DNA from: Jannaschia marina
GTDB taxonomy: Bacteria > Pseudomonadota > Alphaproteobacteria > Rhodobacterales > Rhodobacteraceae
Assembly (NCBI RefSeq): GCF_013404595.1
Contig: NZ_JABVAX010000006.1
Span: forward strand, 1-64,000
Length of the DNA stretch: 64,000 nucleotides
Reading direction: 5' to 3'
Shown here: piece by piece, positions 7,975 through 18,345 of the stretch
Layout of the letters: each line of letters begins with the position of its first letter
Numbering within the stretch: the stretch's first letter is position 1
Notes under the pieces: model-generated
Database searches by the model: none
Seen by the model: the letters and a program-made list of their open reading frames with translations, nothing else
What the model was told of the DNA's origin: nothing
Made by a program: the position numbers and the translations under genes

Positions 7975-8673
7975 ATGTCCGACGAAGATGACATCATTCT
8001 GAGCGAGCTGAACGACGAAGAGCTCGTCCAGCAGATGTTCGACGACCTCTACGACGGTCTGAAGGAAGAGATCGAGGAGGGCGTGAACATCCTTCTGGAG
8101 CGCGGCTGGGAGCCCTATCGCATCCTGACCGAGGCGCTCGTGGGCGGCATGACGATCGTCGGCCACGACTTCCGGGACGGCATCCTCTTCGTGCCCGAGG
8201 TCCTGCTTGCTGCGAATGCGATGAAGGGCGGGATGGCGATCCTGAAGCCGCTCCTCGCGGAAACCGGCGCGCCGCGCGTGGGCAAGATGGTCATCGGCAC
8301 CGTGAAGGGCGACATCCACGACATCGGCAAGAACCTCGTCGGCATGATGATGGAGGGGGCCGGTTTCGAGGTCGTCGACATAGGCATCAACAACCCGGTC
8401 GAGAACTACATCGAGACCGCGCGGACCGAAGGCGCGGACATCATCGGAATGTCGGCGCTGCTGACGACGACGATGCCCTACATGAAGGTCGTGATCGACG
8501 GCCTCGTCGCCGAGGGTATCCGCGACGACTACATCGTGCTCGTCGGCGGAGCCCCCCTGAACGAGGAATTCGGCAAGGCGATCGGGGCCGACGCCTATTG
8601 CCGCGACGCCGCCGTCGCGGTGGAGACGGCGAAGGAATGGATGGCGCGCAAGCACAACCAGATGTCGGCGTGA
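7975..8673 (+). CDS. Free-standing corrinoid (cobalamin-binding) methyltransferase protein
   Basis: A 232-residue protein with a helical cap (about residues 10-95, with GILFVPEVLLAANAMKGGM) and a Rossmann-like B12-binding domain. The cobalt-ligand motif D-x-H-x-x-G is present as GDIHDIGKN, with H115 as lower axial ligand, followed by SALLTTTM and GGAPLNEEF. Such proteins shuttle a methyl group between two methyltransferases, as the cobalamin module of MetH or as MtbC/MttC. Candidates for its partner here are the homocysteine methyltransferase at 4839 and the DUF1638 protein at 10024. The methyl-donor-side enzyme and the reactivase are not in the window. The start has GGAGGTTCC upstream. Confidence 0.9.
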   Translation: MSDEDDIILSELNDEELVQQMFDDLYDGLKEEIEEGVNILLERGWEPYRILTEALVGGMTIVGHDFRDGILFVPEVLLAANAMKGGMAILKPLLAETGAPRVGKMVIGTVKGDIHDIGKNLVGMMMEGAGFEVVDIGINNPVENYIETARTEGADIIGMSALLTTTMPYMKVVIDGLVAEGIRDDYIVLVGGAPLNEEFGKAIGADAYCRDAAVAVETAKEWMARKHNQMSA

Positions 8674-8720
8674 TCCGGACCGGCACGCAAGCGGGAGCCA
8701 GCCCCCGCACACGGCTTTTC

Positions 8721-8753
8721 GCGGGGGCCAGCCCCCGCACCCCCGGCGTATTT
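8721..8753 (-). repeat. Dispersed GC-rich palindromic repeat, copy 1
   Basis: A 33-base element that on the minus strand reads AAATACGCCGGGGGTGCGGG and ends in a hairpin GCGGGGGC-TG-GCCCCCGC. It matches the element at 31612-31645 apart from the loop. A degenerate second hairpin precedes it at 8691-8709. It lies between two plus-strand genes and may work as a transcript-end hairpin. Confidence 0.7.
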
Positions 8754-8806
8754 CCGGCCAGAGGAAGACGCGGGCTGCGTGCTCGGGCAACCGGTTCGGG
8801 GGCCAC

Positions 8807-9424
8807 ATGACGCTGACACTGCATCTGGCGGCTGGGACGATTTCGATGTGCGTCCACGCGGCGCTCGAGGAGGCCGGGCTGCCGCATGATCTGGCCTGGG
8901 TCGATTTCGGCACCGGGGCGCAGGGGCAGCCGAACTATCTGAAGGTCAACCCGAAGGGCCGCGTCCCCGCCCTCGAGATCGACGGCGCTGTCCTGACGGA
9001 AGCCCCGGCGCTCCTCGAATGGGTGGCCGAGGCAGGGGGCGGCGCACTGATGCCGCGCGATCCGCTCGAGGCGGCCCATGTGCGCGAGATGATGAGCTAC
9101 CTCGCCTCGACCGTGCACGTGAACCATGCCCACAAGATGCGGGGCCACCGCTGGACGGACGACCCTGCCGCGCAGGCCGCGATGCGTGCGGGCGTGCCGG
9201 GCACCATGACGGCCTCGGCGCGGTTCCTCGACGCACGGCTCCGGGGCGACTGGGTCGGGCCCGATTTTTCGGTCGCGGACCTGCACCTCTGGAACATCAC
9301 GCGCTGGATGCCCGGCGACGGCGTCGACATGGACGCGGTCCCTGCCCTGCGCGCGCATCACGACCGGGTGGCCGCCCGCCCAGCAGTTGCGCGCGTCATC
9401 GCCCTGCATGAAGCGGCCGCCTGA
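8807..9424 (+). CDS. Glutathione S-transferase family protein
   Basis: A 205-residue protein with the two-domain GST layout: an N-terminal thioredoxin-like domain (about residues 1-78, including TISMCVHAALEEAGL, NPKGRVPALEIDG and LTEAPALLEWVAE) and a helical C-terminal domain. The NPxGxVPxL segment with the cis-proline and the TExxALLEW glutathione-binding segment are diagnostic. The SMC at residues 13-15 is where beta-class enzymes place the catalytic Ser/Cys. The substrate is unknown. It stands alone between a repeat element and a run of small genes, with about 60 bases to the next. Confidence 0.88.
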   Translation: MTLTLHLAAGTISMCVHAALEEAGLPHDLAWVDFGTGAQGQPNYLKVNPKGRVPALEIDGAVLTEAPALLEWVAEAGGGALMPRDPLEAAHVREMMSYLASTVHVNHAHKMRGHRWTDDPAAQAAMRAGVPGTMTASARFLDARLRGDWVGPDFSVADLHLWNITRWMPGDGVDMDAVPALRAHHDRVAARPAVARVIALHEAAA

Positions 9425-9483
9425 GCCGCCCATTGCGAAGCGCCGCGGCGGACCCGATATTGGAAAGAGACCCGGAGGATGCC

Positions 9484-9696
9484 ATGCCGCTCGACCGTTT
9501 CGTCCTGATCCTGTTCATCGTGGTCGTCGCCGCCGGCGCGACGATCTGGCTTGGCGCGATCGTCGCGGCGAGTTTCGCCCTGCCGTTCGGTGCCGTGGCG
9601 CTGCTGCCGGCGGCGCTGGTCGGCTACGTGGTCTTTCGTGTGGTGGCGGACCGGCTGGGCAATGCCGAGGACGACCACTACGACGACATGAAGTGA
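9484..9696 (+). CDS. Small membrane protein of unknown function
   Basis: A 70-residue protein with two predicted membrane helices (about residues 5-28 and 32-52) and an acidic tail, NAEDDHYDDMK. AGACCCGGAGGATGCC precedes the ATG and supports the start. I recognise no family. It is 16 bases before the YbjQ-family gene and probably co-transcribed with it. Confidence 0.65.
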   Translation: MPLDRFVLILFIVVVAAGATIWLGAIVAASFALPFGAVALLPAALVGYVVFRVVADRLGNAEDDHYDDMK

Positions 9697-9712
9697 CGAA
9701 GGGAGCCGCAGC

Positions 9713-10027
9713 ATGATCCTGACGACGACGAACGACGTGCCCGGTCGCGACATCGTGACCTGCCTGGGGCTCGTGAAGGGCTCGACCGTGCGCGCCAAGC
9801 ATATCGGTTCGGACATCGTGGCGAGCCTGCGCAACGTGGTGGGCGGCGAGGTGAAGGAATATGCCTCGCTCCTGACCGGGGCGCGGGAACAGGCGATCGA
9901 CCGGATGATCGCCGAGGCGCGGGATCTGGGCGCGGATGCGATCGTGGGCCTGCGGCTCGAGACTTCGACCATCACGCAGGCCGCCTCGGAGGTCATGGCC
10001 TACGGAACGGCGGTGACCCTGCGGTGA
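9713..10027 (+). CDS. YbjQ family (UPF0145) protein
   Basis: A 104-residue protein of the YbjQ/UPF0145 family, sometimes called heavy-metal-binding domain protein from a structure, though the function is not established. Family hallmarks are the N-terminal strand with VPGRDIV, the G-x-V-x-G segment GLVKGSTVRAKHIG, the helix REQAIDRMIAEARDLGADAIVGLR, and the end EVMAYGTAV. The members assemble as a pentameric ring. The gene overlaps the next by four bases (GTGA), so the YbjQ and DUF1638 proteins are translationally coupled. Confidence 0.9.
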   Translation: MILTTTNDVPGRDIVTCLGLVKGSTVRAKHIGSDIVASLRNVVGGEVKEYASLLTGAREQAIDRMIAEARDLGADAIVGLRLETSTITQAASEVMAYGTAVTLR

Positions 10028-10647
10028 TCGACGACGCCGCGCTGCGCGACGAAGGGTTCGCCGCTACGGGCGGCGGCCGCGTTCTTGTCGTCGCCTGCGG
10101 GGCCCTTGCCCACGAAATCCTGGCCATCAAGGCGACGAACGGACTCGACCACCTCGATCTGCAATGCCTGCCTGCGATCCTGCACAACCACCCCGACCGT
10201 ATTGCCCCCGCGGTGGAGTCCGCGGTCACGGAGCGCCGCGACGCCTATGAGCGCGTCTTCGTGGCCTATGCCGATTGCGGCACCGGCGGCGCGCTGGCGA
10301 CGACATGCGCGCGACTCGGGGTCGAGATGATTGCCGGCCCGCATTGCTATGCCTTCTTCGATGGGCTGGACCGCTTCGCCGCCCGCGACGAGATCGACGC
10401 CTTCTACCTCACCGATTTCCTGGCCCGGCAATTCGACGCCTTCGTGACCCGGCCCCTGGGCCTAGACCGGCATCCGGAGCTGCGCGAGGCCTATTTCGGC
10501 AACTACCGCACGCTCGTCTATCTGGCGCAGACCGAGGACGCGGCGCTGACCGAACGAGCCCGCGCCGCGGCGGCGGCGCTCGGCCTCGCTTTCGAGCGGC
10601 GGTTCGTGGGCTACGGAGAGCTGACGGATGCGCTGACCTCCGCCTGA
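10024..10647 (+). CDS. DUF1638 protein, corrinoid-methyltransferase associated
   Basis: A 207-residue DUF1638 protein starting at a GTG that overlaps the YbjQ stop (GTGA). Family features seen are VLVVACGALAHEILAI near the start, the middle VAYADCGTGGAL and a segment around MIAGPHCYAFF. The cysteines in ACGAL, DCG and HCY could bind a metal, but this is a guess. DUF1638 genes commonly lie beside corrinoid-dependent methyltransferases in archaea and bacteria, and this one follows the corrinoid protein by 1.4 kb, so a role in methyl transfer or corrinoid handling is likely. The function remains undetermined. Confidence 0.82.
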   Translation: MIDDAALRDEGFAATGGGRVLVVACGALAHEILAIKATNGLDHLDLQCLPAILHNHPDRIAPAVESAVTERRDAYERVFVAYADCGTGGALATTCARLGVEMIAGPHCYAFFDGLDRFAARDEIDAFYLTDFLARQFDAFVTRPLGLDRHPELREAYFGNYRTLVYLAQTEDAALTERARAAAAALGLAFERRFVGYGELTDALTSA

Positions 10648-10957
10648 ATTTGAGGCGTTTTTTCTGGCGGCTTTACCTTTTCGTTTCTGCAAAGCCGTGT
10701 TATTGATTTCACGTTACTAATGTCTTGGGTGCCGAGTGCATCCCGCGCGCCCCCCGGCGCCGGGATGTTTTTAAGTCCGGCCGCTCGTGCTTCTGCACAG
10801 ACGTCCCCGCATGTGCACCCACCTGCCGGGTGGCCGGACGCCACGCCTCTTTCCATTCGACGGATGCAGGTCAGCGCGAGCCGACGCACGCGCGTCGGCC
10901 CTTCACCCCGCCCATCCGGTGCCGTAAGACGCCTGCGAACCACCGCCGGAGGCCCAA
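10648..10957. other. 310-base intergenic region upstream of purL
   Basis: No gene is convincing here. The first third is unusually T-rich (GTTTTTTC, TTTACCTTTTCG), then GC-rich DNA follows. It holds a CCCGGCGCCGGG palindrome near 10755 followed by ATGTTTTTAAG, which may end the DUF1638 transcript, and a perfect hairpin with 8-bp arms GCCGACGC and GCGTCGGC at 10880-10899, 58 bases before purL. The purL promoter must lie here, but I cannot fix its -35 and -10 elements. Confidence 0.6.
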
Positions 10958-13117
<2,160 letters not shown>

Positions 13118-13122
13118 CCGGC

Positions 13123-13575
13123 ATGCGGCGCGCGGCCTTCACCTTCGGATATCTGCTTCTGGCCCTCGTGGCGCTCGGGGCGGCGGTGATGCTGCAGATG
13201 ACGGGGGCCTTCGCGCTGGTGAATGCCGCCTGCGTCGACGGGGTCGAGACGGGAACGGTGCTCGCCACGCAGGCCCGGGTCTTCATCGTGCTGGCCGTCT
13301 TCTCCTTCGGGCCGCTCTTCGTCGTGCATCGCGTCGTGCCGGCCCTGTTCTGGCCCGCGCTCGCCCCCGCGGCTCTGGCCGTGGCCGGCTGCGTCGCCGA
13401 GACGATCCGCATCGCAACGGCCCCGATGCTGAGCGAACCGGTCTGCACCGGCGCGGCGGCGGCGGGCTTCGCGCAGCTGTCGGGCCTTGGCGCGCTCCTG
13501 ATGCTCGCGGCCTTGGCCGCACATGTGATCGTGGCGATCCGGGGGGTCCGGGCGCTGGCGCGCGCCGCGGGCTGA
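13123..13575 (+). CDS. Unknown four-helix membrane protein A
   Basis: A 150-residue protein beginning 5 bases after the purL stop. Four hydrophobic segments are visible (about residues 5-30, 48-66, 70-88 and 112-138), separated by short loops with cysteines at NAACVDG and EPVCTGA. No family is recognised. Codon use matches the neighbours. It opens a run of three small membrane-protein genes and is probably read on the purL transcript. Confidence 0.6.
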   Translation: MRRAAFTFGYLLLALVALGAAVMLQMTGAFALVNAACVDGVETGTVLATQARVFIVLAVFSFGPLFVVHRVVPALFWPALAPAALAVAGCVAETIRIATAPMLSEPVCTGAAAAGFAQLSGLGALLMLAALAAHVIVAIRGVRALARAAG

Positions 13576-13651
13576 CCGCCGCCGCGGCCTGCACGGGGCC
13601 TGCACGGGCGATGCACCGCGGATGCACCCAAGGGGTGGCACACCCGAGGGC

Positions 13652-14089
13652 ATGGAACACCGTGCCTCCCTCCCGCTTTTCTCGCTGACCTATCTTCCCG
13701 CGGCCATGTTGGCCGGGGGGACCACCCTCGTCGCATCGACCATCGCCGCACTGACCCTCGGGGACAGCGCGACACCCTGTGCCGACGGCGTGACGGCGGC
13801 GGCGGGCGTGAGCCTCGCCCTCATGGTCTCGGGCCTGCCCATGGTGCACCTCGGCCGTCGCGCGCTTGGTGATGTGGTCCGGGGCGGCGCGCCGGTCTGG
13901 GCGCTTCTGGCGCTGTTCTGGTTCGGCGCGGCGCTCAATGGGGCTGGGTGCATTGCCGGTGACGGGTGGCGACCAGCGCCGGTGGACCATTTCGCGCTCG
14001 CGACGCTCGTCTTTGGAGGCGCGACGCTGGCCGTCTTCGTCATGGGAACGTGGCGGCTCACGCGGCCCGCTCGCCGGAGCGGGGCATGA
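13652..14089 (+). CDS. Unknown four-helix membrane protein B
   Basis: A 145-residue hydrophobic protein with about four membrane helices, and paired cysteines around DSATPCADG and NGAGCIAGDG. It resembles protein A in size, helix number and the placement of a cysteine in the loops, so the two may be distant paralogues. The start is uncertain: ATG 13652 or ATG 13622. I chose the shorter form because the extra residues are hydrophilic and Pro/Gly-rich. It overlaps the next gene by four bases (ATGA). Confidence 0.55.
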   Translation: MEHRASLPLFSLTYLPAAMLAGGTTLVASTIAALTLGDSATPCADGVTAAAGVSLALMVSGLPMVHLGRRALGDVVRGGAPVWALLALFWFGAALNGAGCIAGDGWRPAPVDHFALATLVFGGATLAVFVMGTWRLTRPARRSGA

Positions 14090-14499
14090 ACGCGGCTCGC
14101 GCCGCGCGTATCGCGGCCTTCGCCGTCATCTATCCGGTCTTGGCGCTCCTGAGCGTCTACGTGGCGATCGAGGTCACCTGGGAGGCTGCGGTGCAACGCC
14201 GTGTCGCCCACGCCGCCCTGCCCCTCGTGACCGCGCTGGGCGGAACCTTGGGGGCCCTTCTGCTTCTCTGGCTCGGAACCCGGGCCACCGCGAACCCGCG
14301 CCTCGCCGCGATCCCGGTCATCGCGACGGTGGCGGCCCTGATGCTTCTGTCGATTACCCAGGCCCTGCCGGGCGGCCTCGCGCAGGACACGCTGGGCTGG
14401 CTCTTCCGGTTGGCCGGGGTGTTCCTTCTCCTGTCGACGGGCGTCTATCTCCGCGGGTTGTATCTTCTCTGGCTTGCTCCTCCCGCCGGCGATGCCTAG
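14086..14499 (+). CDS. Unknown four-helix membrane protein C
   Basis: A 137-residue protein with four hydrophobic segments (about residues 8-28, 42-64, 72-90 and 102-130) and few polar residues. Its ATG overlaps the stop of protein B (ATGA), so the two are translationally coupled. No family is recognised. The three proteins A-C in one direction, all of 137-150 residues with four helices, suggest a complex or a duplicated family, which I infer only from arrangement. Confidence 0.58.
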   Translation: MNAARAARIAAFAVIYPVLALLSVYVAIEVTWEAAVQRRVAHAALPLVTALGGTLGALLLLWLGTRATANPRLAAIPVIATVAALMLLSITQALPGGLAQDTLGWLFRLAGVFLLLSTGVYLRGLYLLWLAPPAGDA

Positions 14500-14529
14500 C
14501 TTGTCGGGCGAGCAGAGGAGACACATGCC

Positions 14530-14772
14530 ATGGCCATGCAAGCCCATGAGATCGAGGCCCTGATCCGCGAGGGCTTCCCCGACGCGCAGATCACCATCAC
14601 GGACCTCGCCGGCGACGGAAACCACTACGCGGCCGAGGTCATCGACGCTTCCTTCGCGGGCAAATCGCGCGTCGCGCAGCAGCGCGCGGTCTATGCCGCC
14701 CTGAAGGGCAAGATGGACGGCGCGAACGGCGAGTTGCATGCGCTCGCGCTGACCACGCGCGCGCCGGCCTGA
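14530..14772 (+). CDS. bolA: BolA family protein
   Basis: An 80-residue BolA/IbaG-type protein. BolA proteins bind monothiol glutaredoxins through a shared [2Fe-2S] cluster and act in iron-sulfur handling. Visible are the helix IEALIREGFPDAQITITDLAGDGNHY (the H in this loop is a cluster ligand in the family), then the V-x-x-x-x-R-Q-R turn as SRVAQQRAVYAAL. The nearby grxD, 272 bases downstream with one small gene between, is the expected partner. GCAGAGGAGACACATGCC precedes the chosen ATG. Confidence 0.92.
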   Translation: MAMQAHEIEALIREGFPDAQITITDLAGDGNHYAAEVIDASFAGKSRVAQQRAVYAALKGKMDGANGELHALALTTRAPA

Positions 14773-14776
14773 CCCG

Positions 14777-15040
14777 GTGACCGGCTTCTCCGCGATCCTG
14801 GCCGGGTTCATCGCCATCGTGCTGGTGGCGCGGGCGGTGTGGATCCTGCGTGCGGAGGCGCAGAGTGACGATGGCGGCCGGCCCCGTGGCATCCCGCCGG
14901 GGACCGGGTATACGGAAATCGAGAGTGACTATTCCTCGGGCGTGGGCGGCGGCAACCAGCTGACGACCCGCGTCCCGAAGGATCCGCAGGAATACGCGCG
15001 TGCCTTCGTTCCGAAGCGGCGCGGCAAACACGAGGAATGA
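14777..15040 (+). CDS. Small single-helix membrane protein
   Basis: An 87-residue protein starting at GTG 14777, four bases after the bolA stop. One N-terminal membrane helix (about residues 3-24) is followed by a hydrophilic tail with [18 protein letters not shown] and a basic end. I do not recognise the family. Its place between bolA and grxD, with 4-base gaps on each side, makes it part of that operon and hints at a role in membrane-associated Fe-S metabolism. Confidence 0.65.
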   Translation: MTGFSAILAGFIAIVLVARAVWILRAEAQSDDGGRPRGIPPGTGYTEIESDYSSGVGGGNQLTTRVPKDPQEYARAFVPKRRGKHEE

Positions 15041-15044
15041 CCCG

Positions 15045-15407
15045 ATGAGCGACGCGAAGACCCAGATCGACGACATGGTGAAGGCGCAGGACGTGGTCCT
15101 GTTCATGAAGGGCACGAAGACAATGCCCCAGTGCGGATTCTCGTCGAAGGTGGCGGGCGTACTCAACTACATGGGCGTCGACTATACCGACGTGAACGTG
15201 CTGGCCGACGACGCGATCCGGCAGGGCATCAAGGACTACTCCGACTGGCCCACGATCCCACAGCTCTACGTGAAGGGCGAGTTCGTCGGCGGCTGCGACA
15301 TCATCACCGAGATGACGCTCTCGGGCGAGCTCGACACGATGCTGGAGCAGAATGGCGTGGCCTTCGACAAGGACGCCGCCGACAAGATCCGCGAAGCGAA
15401 CGCCTGA
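15045..15407 (+). CDS. grxD: Monothiol glutaredoxin Grx4
   Basis: A 120-residue monothiol glutaredoxin with the single-cysteine CGFS motif (C30) in MPQCGFSSK, the [13 protein letters not shown] cis-proline segment and the GGCDI glutathione-binding turn. This class carries a glutathione-ligated [2Fe-2S] cluster as a dimer or with BolA and delivers it to Fe-S targets. It lies in an operon with bolA, the classic partner. ATG follows the previous stop by 4 bases. Confidence 0.95.
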   Translation: MSDAKTQIDDMVKAQDVVLFMKGTKTMPQCGFSSKVAGVLNYMGVDYTDVNVLADDAIRQGIKDYSDWPTIPQLYVKGEFVGGCDIITEMTLSGELDTMLEQNGVAFDKDAADKIREANA

Positions 15408-15426
15408 CGGCCGCCTTGTCCGAGAT

Positions 15427-15460
15427 AAACGGCGCGTGTCCCGGCGGACGCGCGCCGTTT
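15427..15460. terminator. Bidirectional terminator between grxD and der
   Basis: 10-bp arms AAACGGCGCG and CGCGCCGTTT with an inner GTCC/GGAC pairing, bounded by A3 and T3 so that both strands end in a short T run. It separates two convergent operons. Confidence 0.75.
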
Positions 15461-15465
15461 CACAT

Positions 15466-16920
15466 TCAGTCCTTGCGACGGCCGTGGGTGTGCTTGCGCA
15501 ACCGCGAGGCTTCGGGGCGCTTGCGGCCCTTGTAGGGGTTGGCCTCGTTCTGGCTGCGCATGTGCAGGCGGATCGGCGTACCGGGCATGTCGAAATCGAC
15601 CCGCAGCCCGTTCACGAGATAGCGCGTGTAGCTGTCCGGCATGAGCTCGGGATGCGAGCACATGACGACGAAGCCCGGCGGCCGCGTCTTGACCTGCGTG
15701 GCGTAGCGCAGGCGGATGCGCTTGCCCTGCGGCGCGGGGGGTGGATGCTGCTCCAGCATGCCCGACAGCCAGCGGTTGAGCGCGGCCGTGGGCACCCGAC
15801 GGTTCCAGGTGCCGTGGGCGCGCAGGATCGCCTGGCGGAGGCGGTCCATGCCCCGCCCCGTCTTGGCCGAGACGGTGACGAGCGGCGCGCCGCGCAGCTG
15901 CGGCAGGAGACGTTCGAACGCCTCTTTCAGCTGGGCGAGCTTCTCCTGCCGGTTCTCTTCCAGGTCCCACTTGTTGACCGCGACCACGACCGCGCGACCC
16001 TCGCGCTCGGCAAGGTCGGCGATACGCAGGTCCTGCGTCTCGAAGGGGATGTCGGCGTCGAGCAATACGACGACCACCTCGGCGAATTTCACAGCTCGAA
16101 GACCGTCGGAGACCGAGAGCTTCTCGAGTTTCTCGGTGACCTTGGCGCGCTTGCGCATCCCGGCGGTGTCGAAGAGCCGCGTCGGCACCCCCTCCCAGTC
16201 GAAGTTGACGGAAATCGAGTCGCGGGTGATGCCCGCTTCCGGTCCGGTGAGAAGGCGATCCTCGCGGATGATCTGGTTGATGAGGGTGGACTTGCCGGCG
16301 TTCGGGCGGCCGACGACGGCGATCTTGAGCGGGTGGCGCGCGGTCGGGGCCCATTCGGCCTCCTCTCCGTCGTCGGGATCATCGATCTCGACGTCGGCCT
16401 CGGCCTCCTCCGCCGGCTCCTCCATCTTGGCCTCGATCAGCGGACGCAGGGCGGCGGCAAGATCGGCCATCCCCTCGCCGTGTTCCGCCGAGAGGCCGAT
16501 GACCTCGCCGAGGCCAAGAGAATAGGCATCGAACATCCCCGCTTCACCGGCACGACCCTCGGCCTTGTTGGCGGCCAGAAGAACGGGATGCCCCTTGCGG
16601 CGCAGGATGTCGGCGAAGACCTGATCGGTGGGCGTCACGCCCGTGCGCGCGTCGATCACGAAGAGCGCGGCGTCGGCCATGTCGACCGCGCGCTCGGTCA
16701 GGCGGCGCATGCGGCCCTGCAGGCTGTCGTCGGTGGCATCTTCGAGACCCGCCGTGTCGAGGACGGTGAACTTCAGGTCGCCGAGCCGCGCCGCACCCTC
16801 CCGCAGGTCGCGGGTCACGCCGGGTTGGTCGTCGACAAGCGCGAGCTTCTTGCCGACGAGGCGGTTGAAGAGGGTGGACTTGCCGACGTTGGGGCGTCCG
16901 ACGATGGCGAGGGTGAACAT
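15466..16920 (-). CDS. der: Ribosome biogenesis GTPase Der (EngA)
   Basis: A 484-residue GTPase with two tandem G domains, unique to Der/EngA, and a C-terminal KH-like domain. The first P-loop is GRPNVGKST at residues 8-16, with DTAGL as switch II and NKAE as base recognition; the second is GRPNAGKST near residue 200, with DTAGM and NKWD. Der assists maturation of the 50S subunit. An acidic insert ([19 protein letters not shown]) joins the two domains. It is the last gene after yfgM and bamB, the same order as in E. coli. Confidence 0.96.
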   Translation of the reverse strand: MFTLAIVGRPNVGKSTLFNRLVGKKLALVDDQPGVTRDLREGAARLGDLKFTVLDTAGLEDATDDSLQGRMRRLTERAVDMADAALFVIDARTGVTPTDQVFADILRRKGHPVLLAANKAEGRAGEAGMFDAYSLGLGEVIGLSAEHGEGMADLAAALRPLIEAKMEEPAEEAEADVEIDDPDDGEEAEWAPTARHPLKIAVVGRPNAGKSTLINQIIREDRLLTGPEAGITRDSISVNFDWEGVPTRLFDTAGMRKRAKVTEKLEKLSVSDGLRAVKFAEVVVVLLDADIPFETQDLRIADLAEREGRAVVVAVNKWDLEENRQEKLAQLKEAFERLLPQLRGAPLVTVSAKTGRGMDRLRQAILRAHGTWNRRVPTAALNRWLSGMLEQHPPPAPQGKRIRLRYATQVKTRPPGFVVMCSHPELMPDSYTRYLVNGLRVDFDMPGTPIRLHMRSQNEANPYKGRKRPEASRLRKHTHGRRKD

Positions 16921-16992
16921 CGCTGTCTCCGAAATCTCAGACGCGCGCCCTAACGCAGGCGGCCCGCCTTGGCCAGAGGGCGGCGTCCGCCC

Positions 16993-18306
16993 TCAGCGGA
17001 AGGCGTGGAGCCGGCCCTTGCGCCCGACGACGTAGAGCGCGTCGCCGAAGGCGATCGGGCGGGAGGCCGCGCCGCCCGGGATCTCGACGGTGGCCGCCAG
17101 CGCGCCGTTCTGCGGGTTGAAGCCGCGCAGCACGCCGTCGGAGGACGCGACCCAGAGCCGGCCGCCGGCCAGGACCGGGCCGAAATGGGCATAGATCCCC
17201 TCGCGACGCCGCAGCCGCTGGTTGCGATAGAAGGGCAGGTCCGTCCGCCAGAGCACGTCGCCGGTCGCCGCGTCCATCCGCAGAAGCTGCGCCCGGTCGC
17301 TCACGGCGAAGACGGAGCCGCCGAAGACGGCGAGCGGCGAGACGGCCCCCTCGTTCGCCGTCCACTGGCGCGAGCCGGAGGTGGCGGAGAGCGCGACCAT
17401 GCGGCCCGCAGAGGTGCCCGCATAGATCGTGCCACCCGAGACGACCGGGTCGCCGGTGATGTCGCCCACGTTGTTGTAGGCGACGCCGCGGCGCTCGCCC
17501 GAGACCGAACTGCCCCAGACGCGGATGCCCGACTGCCGCAGGCTTGCCAGGATCTCGCCGGAGCCGAAGGGGAAGATGACCGCGCGGTCCGTCACGGCGG
17601 GGGCCGGCGCGGTGGCCATGACACTTGGTGCGGGTGCGGCGGGCAGCTCCCACTGGATGCGGCCGTTGCCCGCGTCGATGGCCCAGGCCCGGTTGTCGCG
17701 GCTCACGAGGTAGACGAGCCCACCCGAGACCTTGGGCGTGGTGATCGGTGCGTCGAGCCGCTGCACCCAGCGTTCCCCGCCGGTCGCCGCGTCGAGCGCG
17801 TGCAACTCGCCGTAGCCCGTCGTGACGAAGAGCGTGCCGCCCGCGACGGCGAGCCCGCCACCGGAGGCATCGGAGGCGCGCTCGTGGCCGGGCACGAGGC
17901 TCCTCGACCAGAGCTGTGCCCCGTTGAGGCCGGTCGCGGTGACGCCGGACTGCGCGTCAAGCGTGAAGAGGCGGCTGCCGTCGGAGACCGGGTCGGCGGT
18001 GATGCGCTGACGGCGTGAGTCGCCGGCCCCGATGTCGGCCGACCACAGAAGCTGCGGTGCCGGCGAGAGCGTGGCATGACCCGGATCGTTCTGCACGTTA
18101 CCCACGCGCATCGGCCAGTCGGCAAGGCGGCGCGTCCCGGGCACGGAGAGCGCGGGGGCCTCCACCGGGGGCGTCGCGCTTGCGATCACGCCGACGCCGC
18201 CGCTGTCGCGCACCGGAAGCCGTTCGCCGGGCAGGAAGACTTCATCGTCCCCGCAGGCCGTCAGGACCAGCGCGGCACTGATCAAGATGCCGGAGATTGC
18301 TTTCAT
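16993..18306 (-). CDS. bamB: Outer membrane assembly lipoprotein BamB-like (PQQ-repeat propeller)
   Basis: A 437-residue lipoprotein. A lipobox LTAC with the cysteine at residue 18 is followed by an acidic linker and eight-bladed beta-propeller repeats of the PQQ type (for example LFTLDAQSGVTATGLNGAQLW, LHALDAATGGERW, MVALSATSGSRQW). BamB is an accessory part of the BAM complex that inserts beta-barrel proteins into the outer membrane. Genome order yfgM-bamB-der, conserved with E. coli, supports the name over a generic PQQ-repeat protein. 72 bases separate it from der. Confidence 0.88.
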   Translation of the reverse strand: MKAISGILISAALVLTACGDDEVFLPGERLPVRDSGGVGVIASATPPVEAPALSVPGTRRLADWPMRVGNVQNDPGHATLSPAPQLLWSADIGAGDSRRQRITADPVSDGSRLFTLDAQSGVTATGLNGAQLWSRSLVPGHERASDASGGGLAVAGGTLFVTTGYGELHALDAATGGERWVQRLDAPITTPKVSGGLVYLVSRDNRAWAIDAGNGRIQWELPAAPAPSVMATAPAPAVTDRAVIFPFGSGEILASLRQSGIRVWGSSVSGERRGVAYNNVGDITGDPVVSGGTIYAGTSAGRMVALSATSGSRQWTANEGAVSPLAVFGGSVFAVSDRAQLLRMDAATGDVLWRTDLPFYRNQRLRRREGIYAHFGPVLAGGRLWVASSDGVLRGFNPQNGALAATVEIPGGAASRPIAFGDALYVVGRKGRLHAFR

Positions 18307-18345
18307 GGCCCTGCCCTCAAGTTCGTCTCGTCCTGTGCCGACCTG

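Noticed and set aside
13576..13651. Short direct repeats CCTGCACGGG and GGATGCACC
   Set aside because: Two imperfect copies in 50 bases, with no symmetry or spacing that suggests a binding site.
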